From Arthrobacter sp. ISL-65 (lineage in GTDB: Bacteria > Actinomycetota > Actinomycetes > Actinomycetales > Micrococcaceae), in NCBI RefSeq assembly GCF_018613795.1, contig NZ_JAGGPN010000015.1, positions 1-64,000 of the forward strand: a stretch of DNA of 64,000 nucleotides, written 5' to 3'. A program made the translations under genes and the position numbers. The notes below the pieces were generated by a model that ran no database searches, was not told where the DNA came from, and saw nothing but the letters and a program-made list of their open reading frames with translations. Positions within the stretch are counted from its first letter, which is position 1; the number at the start of each line of letters is the position of its first letter. Positions 1 through 8,267 of this stretch are shown piece by piece.

Positions 1-97
1 GGGCGGAACATCCGCGCGGCAGTTACGGGGCTCGCTCACCGTGGCGCGCCGATTTTGCGCCTGATTAAACTAGGTGCAGAACGAAAGGTTTTGAAAA

Positions 98-1171
98 ATG
101 TTTGAGTCCGTACAGGGCCTGTTGGATGAGCATGATTCTATCCAGGCGCAGTTGGGGGATCCGGCTGTTTATGCTGACCAGAAGCTGGCGCGGAAGCTGG
201 GGCGGCGGTCTGCTCAGCTGAACGGCATTGTGGAGGCCTACCACAAGTGGCATGCGCTGCACGATGACCTTTCGGCGGCCAAGGAGATGGCTGCCGAGGA
301 CACTGATTTTGCTGCCGAGGTGCCTGAACTGGAGGCGGCTGTCGAGGTTGCGGCGGCGCGGTTGACGCGCCTGCTCATTCCGCGGGATCCGGACGATGCC
401 CGCAACGTGATCCTCGAGGTCAAGGGCGGCGAAGGCGGCGACGAGGCGGCACTGTTCGCCGGCGACCTGCTGCGCATGTACACCCGGTACGCGGAATCCC
501 GCGGCTGGAAGACCGAACTCATTTCCGCCACTGAATCGGACCTCGGCGGGTACAAGGACGTCCAGATGGCCGTCAAGGGCAGTTCCAACGATCCTGCCGA
601 GGGCGTGTACGCGCGGCTGAAGTTCGAGGGCGGCGTGCACCGTGTGCAGCGCGTCCCCGTGACGGAATCCCAGGGACGCATCCACACCTCGGCTGCCGGC
701 GTGCTGGTGCTTCCCGAGGTGGACGAGCCCGAGGAACTCGAGATCAACCAGAACGATCTCAAGATCGACGTCTACCGGTCTTCGGGACCCGGCGGACAGT
801 CGGTTAACACCACAGATTCCGCGGTCCGTATTACCCACCTTCCCACCGGGATCGTGGTGGCCATGCAGAACGAGAAGTCCCAGCTGCAGAACCGTGAAGC
901 CGGCATGCGCGTCCTGCGTGCCCGCATCCTGGCGCACCAGCAGGAGCAGATCGACGCCGAGAACTCCGCACAGCGGAAGTCCCAGATCCGCACGATGGAC
1001 CGCTCGGAGCGGATCCGTACGTACAACTACCCGGAAAACCGGATCGCGGACCACCGCACAGGCTACAAGGCCTATAACCTTGACCAGGTCATGAACGGTG
1101 ACCTCGAGCCGGTCATCCAGTCCGCCATCGAGATGGACGAGCAGGCGCGGCTGGACGCCATCGGCGACTAG
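98..1171 (+). CDS. prfA: Peptide chain release factor 1 (RF1)
   Basis: Cytoplasmic class I release factor that recognises UAA and UAG in the ribosomal A site and triggers peptidyl-tRNA hydrolysis. The catalytic GGQ motif is at residues 232-234, within [10 protein letters not shown]. The codon-reading tripeptide is P187-V188-T189, the PxT form that marks RF1; RF2 has SPF. The length of 357 aa is normal. The ATG is preceded by GAAAGG at 83-88 with a 9-nt spacer. It is 15 nt upstream of prmC, the methyltransferase that modifies the GGQ glutamine, so substrate and modifying enzyme look co-transcribed. Confidence 0.97.
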   Translation: MFESVQGLLDEHDSIQAQLGDPAVYADQKLARKLGRRSAQLNGIVEAYHKWHALHDDLSAAKEMAAEDTDFAAEVPELEAAVEVAAARLTRLLIPRDPDDARNVILEVKGGEGGDEAALFAGDLLRMYTRYAESRGWKTELISATESDLGGYKDVQMAVKGSSNDPAEGVYARLKFEGGVHRVQRVPVTESQGRIHTSAAGVLVLPEVDEPEELEINQNDLKIDVYRSSGPGGQSVNTTDSAVRITHLPTGIVVAMQNEKSQLQNREAGMRVLRARILAHQQEQIDAENSAQRKSQIRTMDRSERIRTYNYPENRIADHRTGYKAYNLDQVMNGDLEPVIQSAIEMDEQARLDAIGD

Positions 1172-1186
1172 GAGCCCCGGGATTCC

Positions 1187-2101
1187 ATGACGTCCGAGCA
1201 CACTCCGGAGCCGCCTGGCCACTCCCTGCCCGCCCAGTCCCTGGCTGCCGCGGTCCGGGAGGCAACGGAGCTCCTCACCGAGGCCGGCGTTCCTAGCCCC
1301 CGGGTAGACGCCGAACTCCTGGCCGACCATTTGCTGGGCGTGGGCCTGGGGCGGCTGCGGGCCATGATGCTCGGCGATGCCCCGGCCCCTGCCGGCTACG
1401 CCGAACTCGTTGCCGAGCGCGCCACCCGGATTCCGCTCCAGCACATCACCGGCGTGGCGCACTTCCGCTACCTCCAGCTCGCAGTGGGACCCGGCGTGTT
1501 CATTCCGCGGCCGGAGACCGAGTCCGTGGTGCAGCTGGTCATCGACCGGCTGCGCGCACTGGAACGTGCCGGCGTGGTCCGCCCCAAGGTGGTGGACCTG
1601 GGCACCGGCTCGGGGGCCATCGCCGGATCAATCGCGCACGAGGTGCCCGAGGCCGAGGTTTTTGCGGTGGAATTCAGCGAGTTCGCGCACGCCTGGGCGG
1701 CCAAGAATCTCCGGCCGCTAGGGGTCACCCTGCTGCTGGGGGACCTGCGGGACGCCCTGCCGGAACTCAACGGTACGTTCGACGTCGTCGTCTCCAACCC
1801 GCCGTACATCCCCGCCGAAGCCGTCCCCAACGAACCGGAAGTGGCGCTTCACGACCCGCCGGAAGCGCTCTACGGCGGTGGAGCGGACGGCATGGAACTG
1901 CCGACGGCGGCCGCCGCCTCGGCGGCGCGGCTCCTGGTTCCCGGCGGCTACTTCGTGATGGAACACGCCGAAATCCAGGCAGGCTGGATATCGACGATGC
2001 TGAACCGGACCGGGAACTGGACCGACGTCACCACGCATTTCGACCTTAACGGCAAGGAACGCGCCACCAGCGCCGTCCTTGCCTCGCCGCCCGCGGAGTA
2101 A
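1187..2101 (+). CDS. prmC: Release factor glutamine methyltransferase PrmC (HemK family)
   Basis: SAM-dependent N5-methyltransferase that methylates the glutamine of the release factor GGQ motif. An N-terminal helical domain is followed by a Rossmann methyltransferase domain. SAM motif I, DLGTGSG, is at residues 137-143. The family hallmark NPPY, which holds the glutamine side chain, is at 204-207. The length of 304 aa is slightly longer than the E. coli enzyme. It directly follows prfA and is 15 nt upstream of the threonylcarbamoyl-AMP synthase gene, the usual actinobacterial order. Confidence 0.95.
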   Translation: MTSEHTPEPPGHSLPAQSLAAAVREATELLTEAGVPSPRVDAELLADHLLGVGLGRLRAMMLGDAPAPAGYAELVAERATRIPLQHITGVAHFRYLQLAVGPGVFIPRPETESVVQLVIDRLRALERAGVVRPKVVDLGTGSGAIAGSIAHEVPEAEVFAVEFSEFAHAWAAKNLRPLGVTLLLGDLRDALPELNGTFDVVVSNPPYIPAEAVPNEPEVALHDPPEALYGGGADGMELPTAAAASAARLLVPGGYFVMEHAEIQAGWISTMLNRTGNWTDVTTHFDLNGKERATSAVLASPPAE

Positions 2102-2116
2102 TGAAAGAATGAGGCA

Positions 2117-2905
2117 GTGACCACTACGTACAACTGCACGGCCGACGACGAGCGGACAGAAGGGATAGCCCACGCACGCCGGGCGATCCTGGAGAAGAAG
2201 TGCGTCGTCCTTCCCACGGACACCGTCTACGGAATCGCGGCCGATGCCTTTTCCCCGCAGGCCGTCACCATGCTGCTGGTCTCCAAGGGCCGTGGCCGGA
2301 ACATGCCGCCGCCCGTCCTGATTCCCCGCCTGAATGCGCTCGACGGGCTGGCCACTGATGTGTACCCGGATGCCCGCCAGTTGGCCGAGGCCTTCTGGCC
2401 CGGCGGACTGACCCTGATCTTCCACGCGCAGCCCTCACTGGACTGGGACCTGGGCGAGACCAAGGGCACCGTCGCCCTTCGCATTCCGGACGATGAGGTG
2501 GCGATCGACCTGCTGACCGTTACCGGACCCCTCGCGGTGTCCTCAGCAAACCGGACCGGCCAGGCTCCGGCGCAGACAGCCTTTGAAGCACGGTCCCAGC
2601 TCGCGGAATCCGTGGAGGTCTACCTTGAAGGCGGTTTCCGCCCGATCGAGGGAACCGACGCCCGGCCGTCCACCATTGTGGATGCCACCTCGTTGCCGCT
2701 GCGCGTGGTCCGGGAGGGGGCCATCAGCCTGGAGCGGCTGCGCGAGGTGGTTCCCGGAGTTCTCGACATCAACGGCAATGCCGCGGACGAGGCTGAGGTC
2801 ACCGCTGGCCCGGAGGATGCTGCCTCCGAGGACGCTTCGCCCGAGAGTGCTGCGGACGCTCCTCTGCAGTCCGACGCCGGCGAAAAGCCCGCAAGCGCCG
2901 AATGA
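2117..2905 (+). CDS. tsaC: L-threonylcarbamoyladenylate synthase (YrdC/Sua5 family)
   Basis: Makes threonylcarbamoyl-AMP from threonine, bicarbonate and ATP for the t6A37 modification of ANN-decoding tRNAs. A single YrdC-type domain carries PTDTVYG at 33-39, a KGR motif at 57-59 and SSAN at 142-145. The start is GTG at 2117. After about residue 215 the protein has an acidic, Ala/Ser-rich tail of some 40 residues that looks disordered; the two-domain Sua5 C-terminal fold is not evident. The stop overlaps the start of the next gene by 4 bp (ATGA), indicating translational coupling. Confidence 0.92.
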   Translation: MTTTYNCTADDERTEGIAHARRAILEKKCVVLPTDTVYGIAADAFSPQAVTMLLVSKGRGRNMPPPVLIPRLNALDGLATDVYPDARQLAEAFWPGGLTLIFHAQPSLDWDLGETKGTVALRIPDDEVAIDLLTVTGPLAVSSANRTGQAPAQTAFEARSQLAESVEVYLEGGFRPIEGTDARPSTIVDATSLPLRVVREGAISLERLREVVPGVLDINGNAADEAEVTAGPEDAASEDASPESAADAPLQSDAGEKPASAE

Positions 2906-3666
2906 CACTGCAGAGGCAACCTATACCGGTCCTCGGAGTGGACGCCACGCCCTTGGACGTCGACGGACTCACCGCAGTCCTCAACGGGTTCGTGGCTGAC
3001 GGCACCACCAGGACCGTCGTCGGGCACAATCTCCACAGCGTGACGCTTTTCCACTCCGAACCGGAGTTCAGGAAGTTCTACGAGAACAGCGACGTTGTCC
3101 TTCTCGACGGCGCGCCCGTCCTCTGGCTGTGGGGGAGGAGCCGGGAAAAGACGGCCCGGGACACGAGGCCCGTCATGGACTACCGGCTTGGTTCAACAGA
3201 CTGGATTCCCGCGCTGGGCCGGCTGGACGGCCTCCACCGCATCGCCGTCCTTGGAGCCGGGGCGACTGCCAACGCCAAGGCCGTGGCGAAGCTGCAGGGC
3301 ATGGTGCCGGGCGCCAATGTCGCCGGAATGCCGGGGGAGGACTGGGACCCCGAACTGGAAGAGAAAGCTGCGGCGTGGTTGGCAGAATTCCAGCCGCAGC
3401 TGGTGCTGATCGGCCTTGGCATGCCGCTGCAAGAAGAAGTGCTGTGGCGCCGCCTTCCGTCGCTGCCGCCCGCGGTCTACTGCGCCGTAGGTGGAGCCAT
3501 CGAGCAGATCGCCGGCATCCAGAAGCTGGCGCCGCGCTGGCTTGGCCGGCTCGGGCTCGAATGGGCGTGGCGGCTGCTGCTGCATCCGCGCCGTGTGGCG
3601 TATCGGGTGTTTGGCGAGCCGTGGGTTCTGCTGGCACTCCTGCTGCGGCGCCGGCTGAGCGGTTAG
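2902..3666 (+). CDS. WecG/TagA/CpsF family glycosyltransferase
   Basis: Family GT26 enzymes add a sugar, typically ManNAc or its uronate, to a polyprenyl-diphosphate-GlcNAc at the inner face of the membrane. Visible family features are an LLDG segment with D69 in the position of the proposed catalytic aspartate, GLGMPLQE at 171-178, and the C-terminal basic membrane-contact segment EWAWRLLLHPRR at 220-231. The length of 254 aa is normal. It is coupled to tsaC by a 4-bp overlap. With the WecA-like transferase at 4982 and the glycosyltransferase opposite, it suggests the first steps of a wall polymer such as teichoic acid. The acceptor and donor sugars cannot be read from the sequence. Confidence 0.9.
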   Translation: MTLQRQPIPVLGVDATPLDVDGLTAVLNGFVADGTTRTVVGHNLHSVTLFHSEPEFRKFYENSDVVLLDGAPVLWLWGRSREKTARDTRPVMDYRLGSTDWIPALGRLDGLHRIAVLGAGATANAKAVAKLQGMVPGANVAGMPGEDWDPELEEKAAAWLAEFQPQLVLIGLGMPLQEEVLWRRLPSLPPAVYCAVGGAIEQIAGIQKLAPRWLGRLGLEWAWRLLLHPRRVAYRVFGEPWVLLALLLRRRLSG

Positions 3667-3688
3667 GGCTGACAGAACAGGGCTGCGG

Positions 3689-3712
3689 GCCGCGCAAAAC
3701 AGGTTGCGCGGC
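3689..3712. terminator. Hairpin between convergent genes
   Basis: A perfect 9-bp stem (GCCGCGCAA with TTGCGCGGC) and a 6-nt loop lie between the stops of the WecG-like gene and the minus-strand glycosyltransferase. There is no good T tract, so it is a candidate bidirectional terminator only. Confidence 0.5.
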
Positions 3713-3721
3713 AGGCCTGCG

Positions 3722-4618
3722 TTAGAACTTCTGGTCCTTCAGCGGGCCAAATCCCTTGCCGCGGAGCCCCGTGGAGAACGCCCGGAACCAGTCCGCCAGC
3801 CCGCGGAGATCGCCCCGGCGGAGGAAATAGCCAAGGTAGCCGCCAACATCGGCCACCAAGGACTTCACGCGGAAGTGGCGGCGAATAAGGTAGCCGCGGT
3901 TGCGGTAGTAGTAGTAGCGCTTGAACGCGCCCTCCGGGACGATGACGTGCCAGCGGGCACCAAACACGTGCTTCGTTTCGGAAAAAGCGTGCGGGTGCAT
4001 GATCGCAGCCGTGGTGACGGTGCCGAAACGGATGCCTGCCTTGCGCAGCCGGATGGTGAAGTCCACCTCGTCGCCGCGGATGAAGAGGCGCATGTCCGGC
4101 AGGCCCACCTTGAAGAAGACATCGGAGCGGATGAGGGCGCCGTTGAAGAAGTGGCCGTCGTTCGGCAGGAACCCCACCTTCTCCAGCGCGGCCCGGTCGT
4201 GGGAGACCTTGCCGTCCAGCCGGAAGAAGAAGGAGAGCTGGTCGGGATGCCCCGGAGCTACCACCAGGGGCACAACAGCCTCCAGGTCCCGCGCCTCCGC
4301 TTCCCGGATCAGCGTGGCCAGGCACTCGGCGTCCGCCGGCTCGGCGTCGTCGTCCATCATCCAGACCCAATCGGCGCCGCTGGCCACGGCCTTGAGCGCC
4401 GCAAGGGAGAAGCCGCCGGCACCACCAAGGTTGGCTTCCGAGCGGATGTAGTCCACATTTGCATGCTGCGCGGCTACGTCCTTCGCGGGGACCGTGCCAC
4501 TGTCAACGAGGCAGATTGTCGACACGCGGGCCGTCTGCCCGTTGATGGCACTCAGCAGGACGGCGAGCTCATGGGGACGGTCAAACGTCACGGCGGCAAC
4601 TGCGACCGACACTGGCAT
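3722..4618 (-). CDS. GT2 family glycosyltransferase (GlfT2-like)
   Basis: GT-A fold inverting glycosyltransferase. The nucleotide/metal motif is D89-D90-D91 in VWMMDDDAEP, and an acidic RGDEVDF segment at 181-187 fits the catalytic-base region of the GlfT/rhamnosyl-galactofuranosyl transferase group. I chose ATG 4618 because AAAGGATC lies about 10 nt upstream and the conserved fold starts at once (VSVAVAAVTFDRP). A longer frame to 4792 would add about 58 unlikely residues. It is divergent from the WecA-like gene, so a role in the same wall-polymer pathway is likely. The galactofuranose donor is only a family-based guess. Confidence 0.85.
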   Translation of the reverse strand: MPVSVAVAAVTFDRPHELAVLLSAINGQTARVSTICLVDSGTVPAKDVAAQHANVDYIRSEANLGGAGGFSLAALKAVASGADWVWMMDDDAEPADAECLATLIREAEARDLEAVVPLVVAPGHPDQLSFFFRLDGKVSHDRAALEKVGFLPNDGHFFNGALIRSDVFFKVGLPDMRLFIRGDEVDFTIRLRKAGIRFGTVTTAAIMHPHAFSETKHVFGARWHVIVPEGAFKRYYYYRNRGYLIRRHFRVKSLVADVGGYLGYFLRRGDLRGLADWFRAFSTGLRGKGFGPLKDQKF

Positions 4619-4740
4619 TGCGGGGATCCTTTCAGCACAGCCGTCGGCAAGTTTCCCGCCGGCGTAAGGCCGTGTGACGCGAAGCGATGTACCCGTTGGC
4701 GTTAGTATCTTGACTAGAGTCCACTGTAATACAGCCCCGT

Positions 4741-4760
4741 CAGGCACTATGCACTGCCTG
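4741..4760. repeat. Inverted repeat upstream of wecA
   Basis: CAGGCA and TGCCTG flank the 8-nt centre CTATGCAC, giving a perfect 6-bp arm pair. It could be an operator or a small hairpin; nothing nearby identifies a binding protein. Confidence 0.45.
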
Positions 4761-4887
4761 TCTGTGCGCGCATGGCGACGGAGAAGTTTCATTTATTGCA
4801 CGTCAGATTCACACGTATCGAGTCCGCATGGTCCGCCTGGACTGACCCCGAATCCGCATCCGCATAGCCTGCAGCATGGCCACTGCG

Positions 4888-4935
4888 CCAGCACTATGCA
4901 CGGCACCAGCACTATGCGCTCCGCCAGCGTCATGC
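4888..4935. repeat. 18-bp degenerate tandem repeat (three units)
   Basis: CCAGCACTATGC at 4888-4899 recurs at 4906-4917 and, as CCAGCGTCATGC, at 4924-4935, an exact 18-bp period. It lies about 50 bp upstream of the wecA start. The function is unknown. Confidence 0.6.
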
Positions 4936-4981
4936 ACTGCGCCCGCAGCGTGGACGGCGCTCTGGGAATGGTGGCCGCGCC

Positions 4982-6109
4982 GTGATCATGTACCTGTCCA
5001 TGATGGTGACGGCGGCGCTCGTGTCCTATGGGGCCACGTGGGGTGCACGGCTGATCGGTAACCGGCTTGAGCTGTTCGCCCCGATCCGCAGCCGGGACAT
5101 GCATTCAAGCCCGGTCTCGCGGCTCGGCGGGCTGGGGATCTTCGCCGGCGTGCTGGTGGCGCTGGCCGTGGCAAGCCAATCCTTCTTCGTCAAAGACATC
5201 TTCCGGAACAACGGTGCTCCGTGGGGTGTGCTGGCGGGCGCCGCCGTCATCGTGCTGGTCGGAGTGGCGGACGACCTGCTGGACCTTCGCTGGTGGGTCA
5301 AGCTGATCGGGCAGGCTGTCGCCGCGCTCGTGGTAGCCGTCTGGGGTGTGCGGATGACCATCATCCCGTTCATTCCGGAACCGATCCGCTTCGACTCGGA
5401 CCCGATCAACATCGTCCTCACCACCGGCCTCATCGTCGTCACGATGAATGCGTTCAACTTCATCGACGGGCTCGACGGGCTGGCCGCCGGGGTGGCCATC
5501 ATCGGCGGATCCGCGTTCTTCCTCACCGCCTACTGGGTCCACCGGAACGCGCCGATCCTGGACCGTTCCGACCTCGCCACGCTGCTGACGGCGGTCCTTG
5601 TGGGCAGTTGCCTGGGCTTCCTGCCACACAACTGGTTTCCCTCGAAGATTTTCATGGGCGATTCCGGCGCGATGTTGATAGGCCTGCTCATGGCGTCGGC
5701 CGGTGTGGTCTCGACCGGGCAGATCACCTCGGGCCTTTATGATCGCGTCAACGGTATCCCCACGATCATCCCCATCCTTCTGCCGTTTGCCGTGCTGTTC
5801 CTGCCGCTCCTGGACCTGTGCCTTGCGGTGGTGCGGCGCACCGCAGTCGGGCGTTCACCGTGGTCCGCCGACCGCGGGCACCTGCACCACAAGCTCATGG
5901 ACATCGGGTACTCCCACCGCACCGCGGTCATGCTGCTGTATTTGTGGGCGGCGGTGCTGTCTTTCGGTGGTCTGGCCTTTGCCGTCTACCCCTGGCAGGT
6001 GGTGCTGGCCGTAATGGTTGCCGCCACCCTGATCATGGGCCTGGTCACGGCCTGGCCGTACCTGAGCCGCCGCGGTGATGACACCGGAGTAGGGCCAACA
6101 CCGCAGTAA
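4982..6109 (+). CDS. wecA: Undecaprenyl-phosphate N-acetylhexosamine-1-phosphate transferase (WecA/TagO type)
   Basis: Polytopic membrane enzyme of the PNPT superfamily. It transfers a sugar-1-phosphate, usually GlcNAc-1-P, from UDP-sugar to a polyprenyl phosphate and so commits wall-polymer synthesis. Signature motifs are in order: V-A-D97-D98-L-L-D101, NFIDGLDG at 159-166, FMGDSG at 224-229, and HLHH at 300-303. About ten or eleven hydrophobic segments are visible. The GTG at 4982 is used here; ATG 4988 is two codons in. It sits immediately upstream of the atp operon, as the rfe/wecA gene does in mycobacteria. Confidence 0.9.
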   Translation: MIMYLSMMVTAALVSYGATWGARLIGNRLELFAPIRSRDMHSSPVSRLGGLGIFAGVLVALAVASQSFFVKDIFRNNGAPWGVLAGAAVIVLVGVADDLLDLRWWVKLIGQAVAALVVAVWGVRMTIIPFIPEPIRFDSDPINIVLTTGLIVVTMNAFNFIDGLDGLAAGVAIIGGSAFFLTAYWVHRNAPILDRSDLATLLTAVLVGSCLGFLPHNWFPSKIFMGDSGAMLIGLLMASAGVVSTGQITSGLYDRVNGIPTIIPILLPFAVLFLPLLDLCLAVVRRTAVGRSPWSADRGHLHHKLMDIGYSHRTAVMLLYLWAAVLSFGGLAFAVYPWQVVLAVMVAATLIMGLVTAWPYLSRRGDDTGVGPTPQ

Positions 6110-6117
6110 TACGCGCT

Positions 6118-6146
6118 TTTCTGAAAATTTCTATCTCGTGTAGAAT
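6118..6146 (+). promoter_or_regulatory. Candidate atp operon promoter
   Basis: TAGAAT at 6141-6146 is a good -10 match. TTTCTG at 6118-6123, 17 nt further upstream, is only a weak -35. This is the only plausible promoter in the 90 bp between wecA and the first atp gene. Confidence 0.35.
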
Positions 6147-6150
6147 TCAG

Positions 6151-6169
6151 GTGCAGGTCTTTCCTGCAC
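6151..6169 (+). promoter_or_regulatory. Perfect hairpin in the atp operon leader
   Basis: GTGCAGG (6151-6157) and CCTGCAC (6163-6169) form a perfect 7-bp stem around TCTTT. It lies just after the candidate -10 and 30 nt before the first start codon, so it would be near the 5' end of the atp mRNA. It may stabilise the message or serve as an operator. Confidence 0.5.
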
Positions 6170-6199
6170 CACTCCACCCTGCTCCGAAGATTGGTTCGC

Positions 6200-6697
6200 A
6201 TGACCTCCAACGCCGAGCCCGGACCTGCGTCCGGCAAGGAATCCGTTGGCGTCTCCGGGCCCACGCGGTCGCTCTGGCTTGGTCTGCTCGGACTCAGTTC
6301 GGCAGTCTCCTGCGGCGCCCTGCTCCTTACCGGTGTGGTGGCTGTGCTGCTGAACGGCTGGACCGGTGTTGTGTCCAGCAGCCTCGGCGGCCTGTTGGTG
6401 GTCGTGTTCTTCGCGATCAGCCTGCTGATCGGACACTTTGTGGGGCGCAATAACCCTTCGGGTGCCGTCGGTCTGTTCGTGGCGACTTACTTCGTCAAGG
6501 TCATCGGTTTCGCCGTGGTGCTGTTCGCCGTGGGTGCTCCCGACTGGCTGCACGGCCGCTGGTTCGTCATAGGTGCCGTCGTGGCCGTGGTCACGTGGCA
6601 GGCTGCCGAGATCTACGGTTTCAGCAAAGCCCGGCTGCAGATCTTCAACGACCCCGAACCGGACAGCGACCCCAAGTCGAACGGTGAGCAACACTGA
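6200..6697 (+). CDS. AtpI-like four-helix membrane protein
   Basis: Small integral membrane protein of 165 aa with about four transmembrane helices after a polar N-terminus, and a short acidic C-terminal tail. Its position at the head of the operon, before the a subunit, is that of AtpI (the Rv1303-type protein), which assists assembly of the c ring or Mg2+ handling in other bacteria. ATG 6200 is preferred over TTG 6191, three codons upstream. The stop overlaps the next start by 1 bp. Identification is by location and topology more than by sequence motif. Confidence 0.65.
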   Translation: MTSNAEPGPASGKESVGVSGPTRSLWLGLLGLSSAVSCGALLLTGVVAVLLNGWTGVVSSSLGGLLVVVFFAISLLIGHFVGRNNPSGAVGLFVATYFVKVIGFAVVLFAVGAPDWLHGRWFVIGAVVAVVTWQAAEIYGFSKARLQIFNDPEPDSDPKSNGEQH

Positions 6698-7035
6698 TGA
6701 CCAAGCACAACAACCCCGGAAAAAACGAGCCTGGAACACCCGAACCGACGCCCGGACATGGCGCTGTACCCGGCGTAAATTCCGACGGCGGTTACAACGC
6801 TGGAATGGCCGTCTTTAGCTACATAATTGGCGGAATCATCGTCTGGAGTTTGATAGGGTGGGGACTGGATTATCTGTGGGGAACCCGCTGGATTGTGCTC
6901 GTAGGCGCTCTGCTTGGAGCTGCGGGAGGGTTCTATCTGTCCCATATGCACGGCCTCACCAGTTCAAGGAAACCAACTGGCGGGAGCGGTGCAGCCAGCG
7001 GCCCGTCCGAGGACGGGAACAGTAATGCCAAATAA
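6697..7035 (+). CDS. AtpZ/AtpI family two-helix protein
   Basis: 112-aa protein with a disordered Pro/Gly-rich N-terminus and two hydrophobic helices (about residues 36-57 and 63-83) joined by the short loop DYLWGTRW, then a hydrophilic tail. This matches the short AtpZ/AtpI family encoded at the start of many atp operons. The ATG shares an A with the preceding stop (TGATG), so translation is coupled. Two AtpI-type proteins in series are therefore present. A role in F0 assembly or ion homeostasis is inferred from family and context. Confidence 0.65.
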   Translation: MTKHNNPGKNEPGTPEPTPGHGAVPGVNSDGGYNAGMAVFSYIIGGIIVWSLIGWGLDYLWGTRWIVLVGALLGAAGGFYLSHMHGLTSSRKPTGGSGAASGPSEDGNSNAK

Positions 7036-7116
7036 TTTCACGAGGGGGAGGGCAAGCATGACGCGCGCCGGAACCTTACCAACGCCCAACGATGGACACT
7101 GCAGAGAGGAAACGCG

Positions 7117-7917
7117 TTGATCGCGCTTGCGCTCCCGGCCCAAAATTCAGGAGAGTTCACACCTCCTGGAATTGAAGAAATGCACCTGCCGGCAATCCTG
7201 CCGTGGGGTGCGGCAGACGGATTCTCCAAGCAGATGCTGCTGGTTATCCTGTCCGTCGTCATTATCGCCACATTCTTTGTGCTCGCTGCGCGGAAGCAGC
7301 AGCTCGTTCCCGGCAAGCTGCAGTTCGCAGGTGAGGCCGCCTACGGCTTCGTCCGCAACAGCATCGCCAAGGACATCATCGGCGGCAGGGACTTCATCAA
7401 GTATGTCCCGCTGCTGTTCAGCCTGTTCTTCTTCATCCTGGTGAACAACATCTACGGCGCAATCCCGGTGATCCAGCTCCCGAGCTTCTCGCACGTCGGC
7501 GGCGCCTACGTGCTGGCAGCCATCGTGTACGTCACCTGGATCGGCATCGGCATCAAGAAGAACGGCCTGCGCTACTTCAAGCTCGCCACCGTTCCCTCCG
7601 GTGTCCCGGTCTACATCCTCCCGATCGTCATTCCGATCGAGATCATCTCCAACTTCCTGGTCCGTCCGGTCACGCACAGCCTGCGTCTCTTCGCCACCAT
7701 GCTGGCCGGTCACCTGATCGTCATGATTGCCGGTTCGGGCATCGAATACCTCGTCATGCAGGAGAACGTCCTTCTCAAGGGCACCTCTGTGCTGGTTCTC
7801 GCCGGCGCGATTGCCATGTACATGCTGGAAGCGCTGATCATGGCGCTGCAGGCGTACGTGTTCACACTGCTGACTGCGATTTACATTGAAGGCGCACTCC
7901 ACGCCGACAGCCACTAG
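7117..7917 (+). CDS. atpB: F0F1 ATP synthase subunit a
   Basis: Membrane stator subunit providing the proton half-channels against the c ring. The essential arginine is R190 in SLRLFATMLAGH, the family signature. Several transmembrane helices and the terminal amphipathic helix region (LEALIMALQAYVFTLLTAIY) are evident. The length is 266 aa. The start is TTG 7117, supported by a strong AGAGAGGA ribosome-binding site at 7103-7110 with a 6-nt spacer; a rare start codon may limit subunit a synthesis relative to c. It is first of the eight core atp genes. Confidence 0.95.
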   Translation: MIALALPAQNSGEFTPPGIEEMHLPAILPWGAADGFSKQMLLVILSVVIIATFFVLAARKQQLVPGKLQFAGEAAYGFVRNSIAKDIIGGRDFIKYVPLLFSLFFFILVNNIYGAIPVIQLPSFSHVGGAYVLAAIVYVTWIGIGIKKNGLRYFKLATVPSGVPVYILPIVIPIEIISNFLVRPVTHSLRLFATMLAGHLIVMIAGSGIEYLVMQENVLLKGTSVLVLAGAIAMYMLEALIMALQAYVFTLLTAIYIEGALHADSH

Positions 7918-7929
7918 GCACCCCAAACT

Positions 7930-7943
7930 TCCCCTCGTGGGGA
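7930..7943 (+). promoter_or_regulatory. Intercistronic hairpin atpB-atpE
   Basis: TCCCC and GGGGA form a 5-bp stem around TCGT, 12 nt after the atpB stop and upstream of the highly expressed c-subunit gene. It could block 3'-5' decay or mark a processing point. Confidence 0.4.
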
Positions 7944-7995
7944 TGAAGCAACCCAAACAACCTGCCATATACATGGCATCTTGAAAGGAAGAAAA

Positions 7996-8214
7996 ATGGA
8001 AGGCTCCATCAACGGCTCCCTCAACCTCATCGGCTACGGTCTCTCGGCCATCGGCGGTGGTATCGGTGTGGGTCTCGTGTTCGCTGCCTACATCAACGGT
8101 GTGGCGCGTCAGCCGGAAGCCCAGCGCGTTCTGCAGCCGATCGCATTCCTCGGCCTTGCGCTGACTGAAGCCCTCGCCATCCTGGGCCTGGTCTTCGCTT
8201 TCGTTCTCAAGTAA
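7996..8214 (+). CDS. atpE: F0F1 ATP synthase subunit c
   Basis: Proteolipid of 72 aa forming the rotor ring: two transmembrane helices joined by the polar loop R38-Q39-P40. The proton-binding carboxylate is E58 in the second helix (LTEALAILG). The first helix is glycine-rich (GGGIGVGL), as needed for tight helix packing. ATG 7996 follows GAAAGGAAG, a near-ideal ribosome-binding site; an in-frame TTG at 7981 is part of that site, not the start. This is the target of diarylquinoline drugs in mycobacteria (family knowledge). Confidence 0.97.
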   Translation: MEGSINGSLNLIGYGLSAIGGGIGVGLVFAAYINGVARQPEAQRVLQPIAFLGLALTEALAILGLVFAFVLK

Positions 8215-8267
8215 ACCTTCAGAACCAAGCGAACATTCAGAACCGAGTAGATAAGGACGGGTGAAAT

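Larger units (their letters stand above)
4619..4981. other. 363-bp divergent intergenic region (glycosyltransferase / wecA)
   Basis: No protein-coding gene is convincing here; open frames are short and low-complexity. It must hold promoters for the minus-strand glycosyltransferase and the plus-strand wecA. TTGACT at 4710-4715 and TAATAC at 4727-4732 look promoter-like but are badly spaced. The region also contains an inverted repeat (4741-4760) and an 18-bp tandem repeat (4888-4935), both containing the string CTATGC or a close variant. Confidence 0.6.

Noticed and set aside
65..1462. 465-codon minus-strand frame over prfA/prmC
   Set aside because: Shadow of prfA, whose GGQ and PVT motifs are clear on the plus strand.
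4674..4985. Possible small gene in the wecA upstream region
   Set aside because: The translation is low-complexity, driven by the 18-bp repeat, with no ribosome-binding site.
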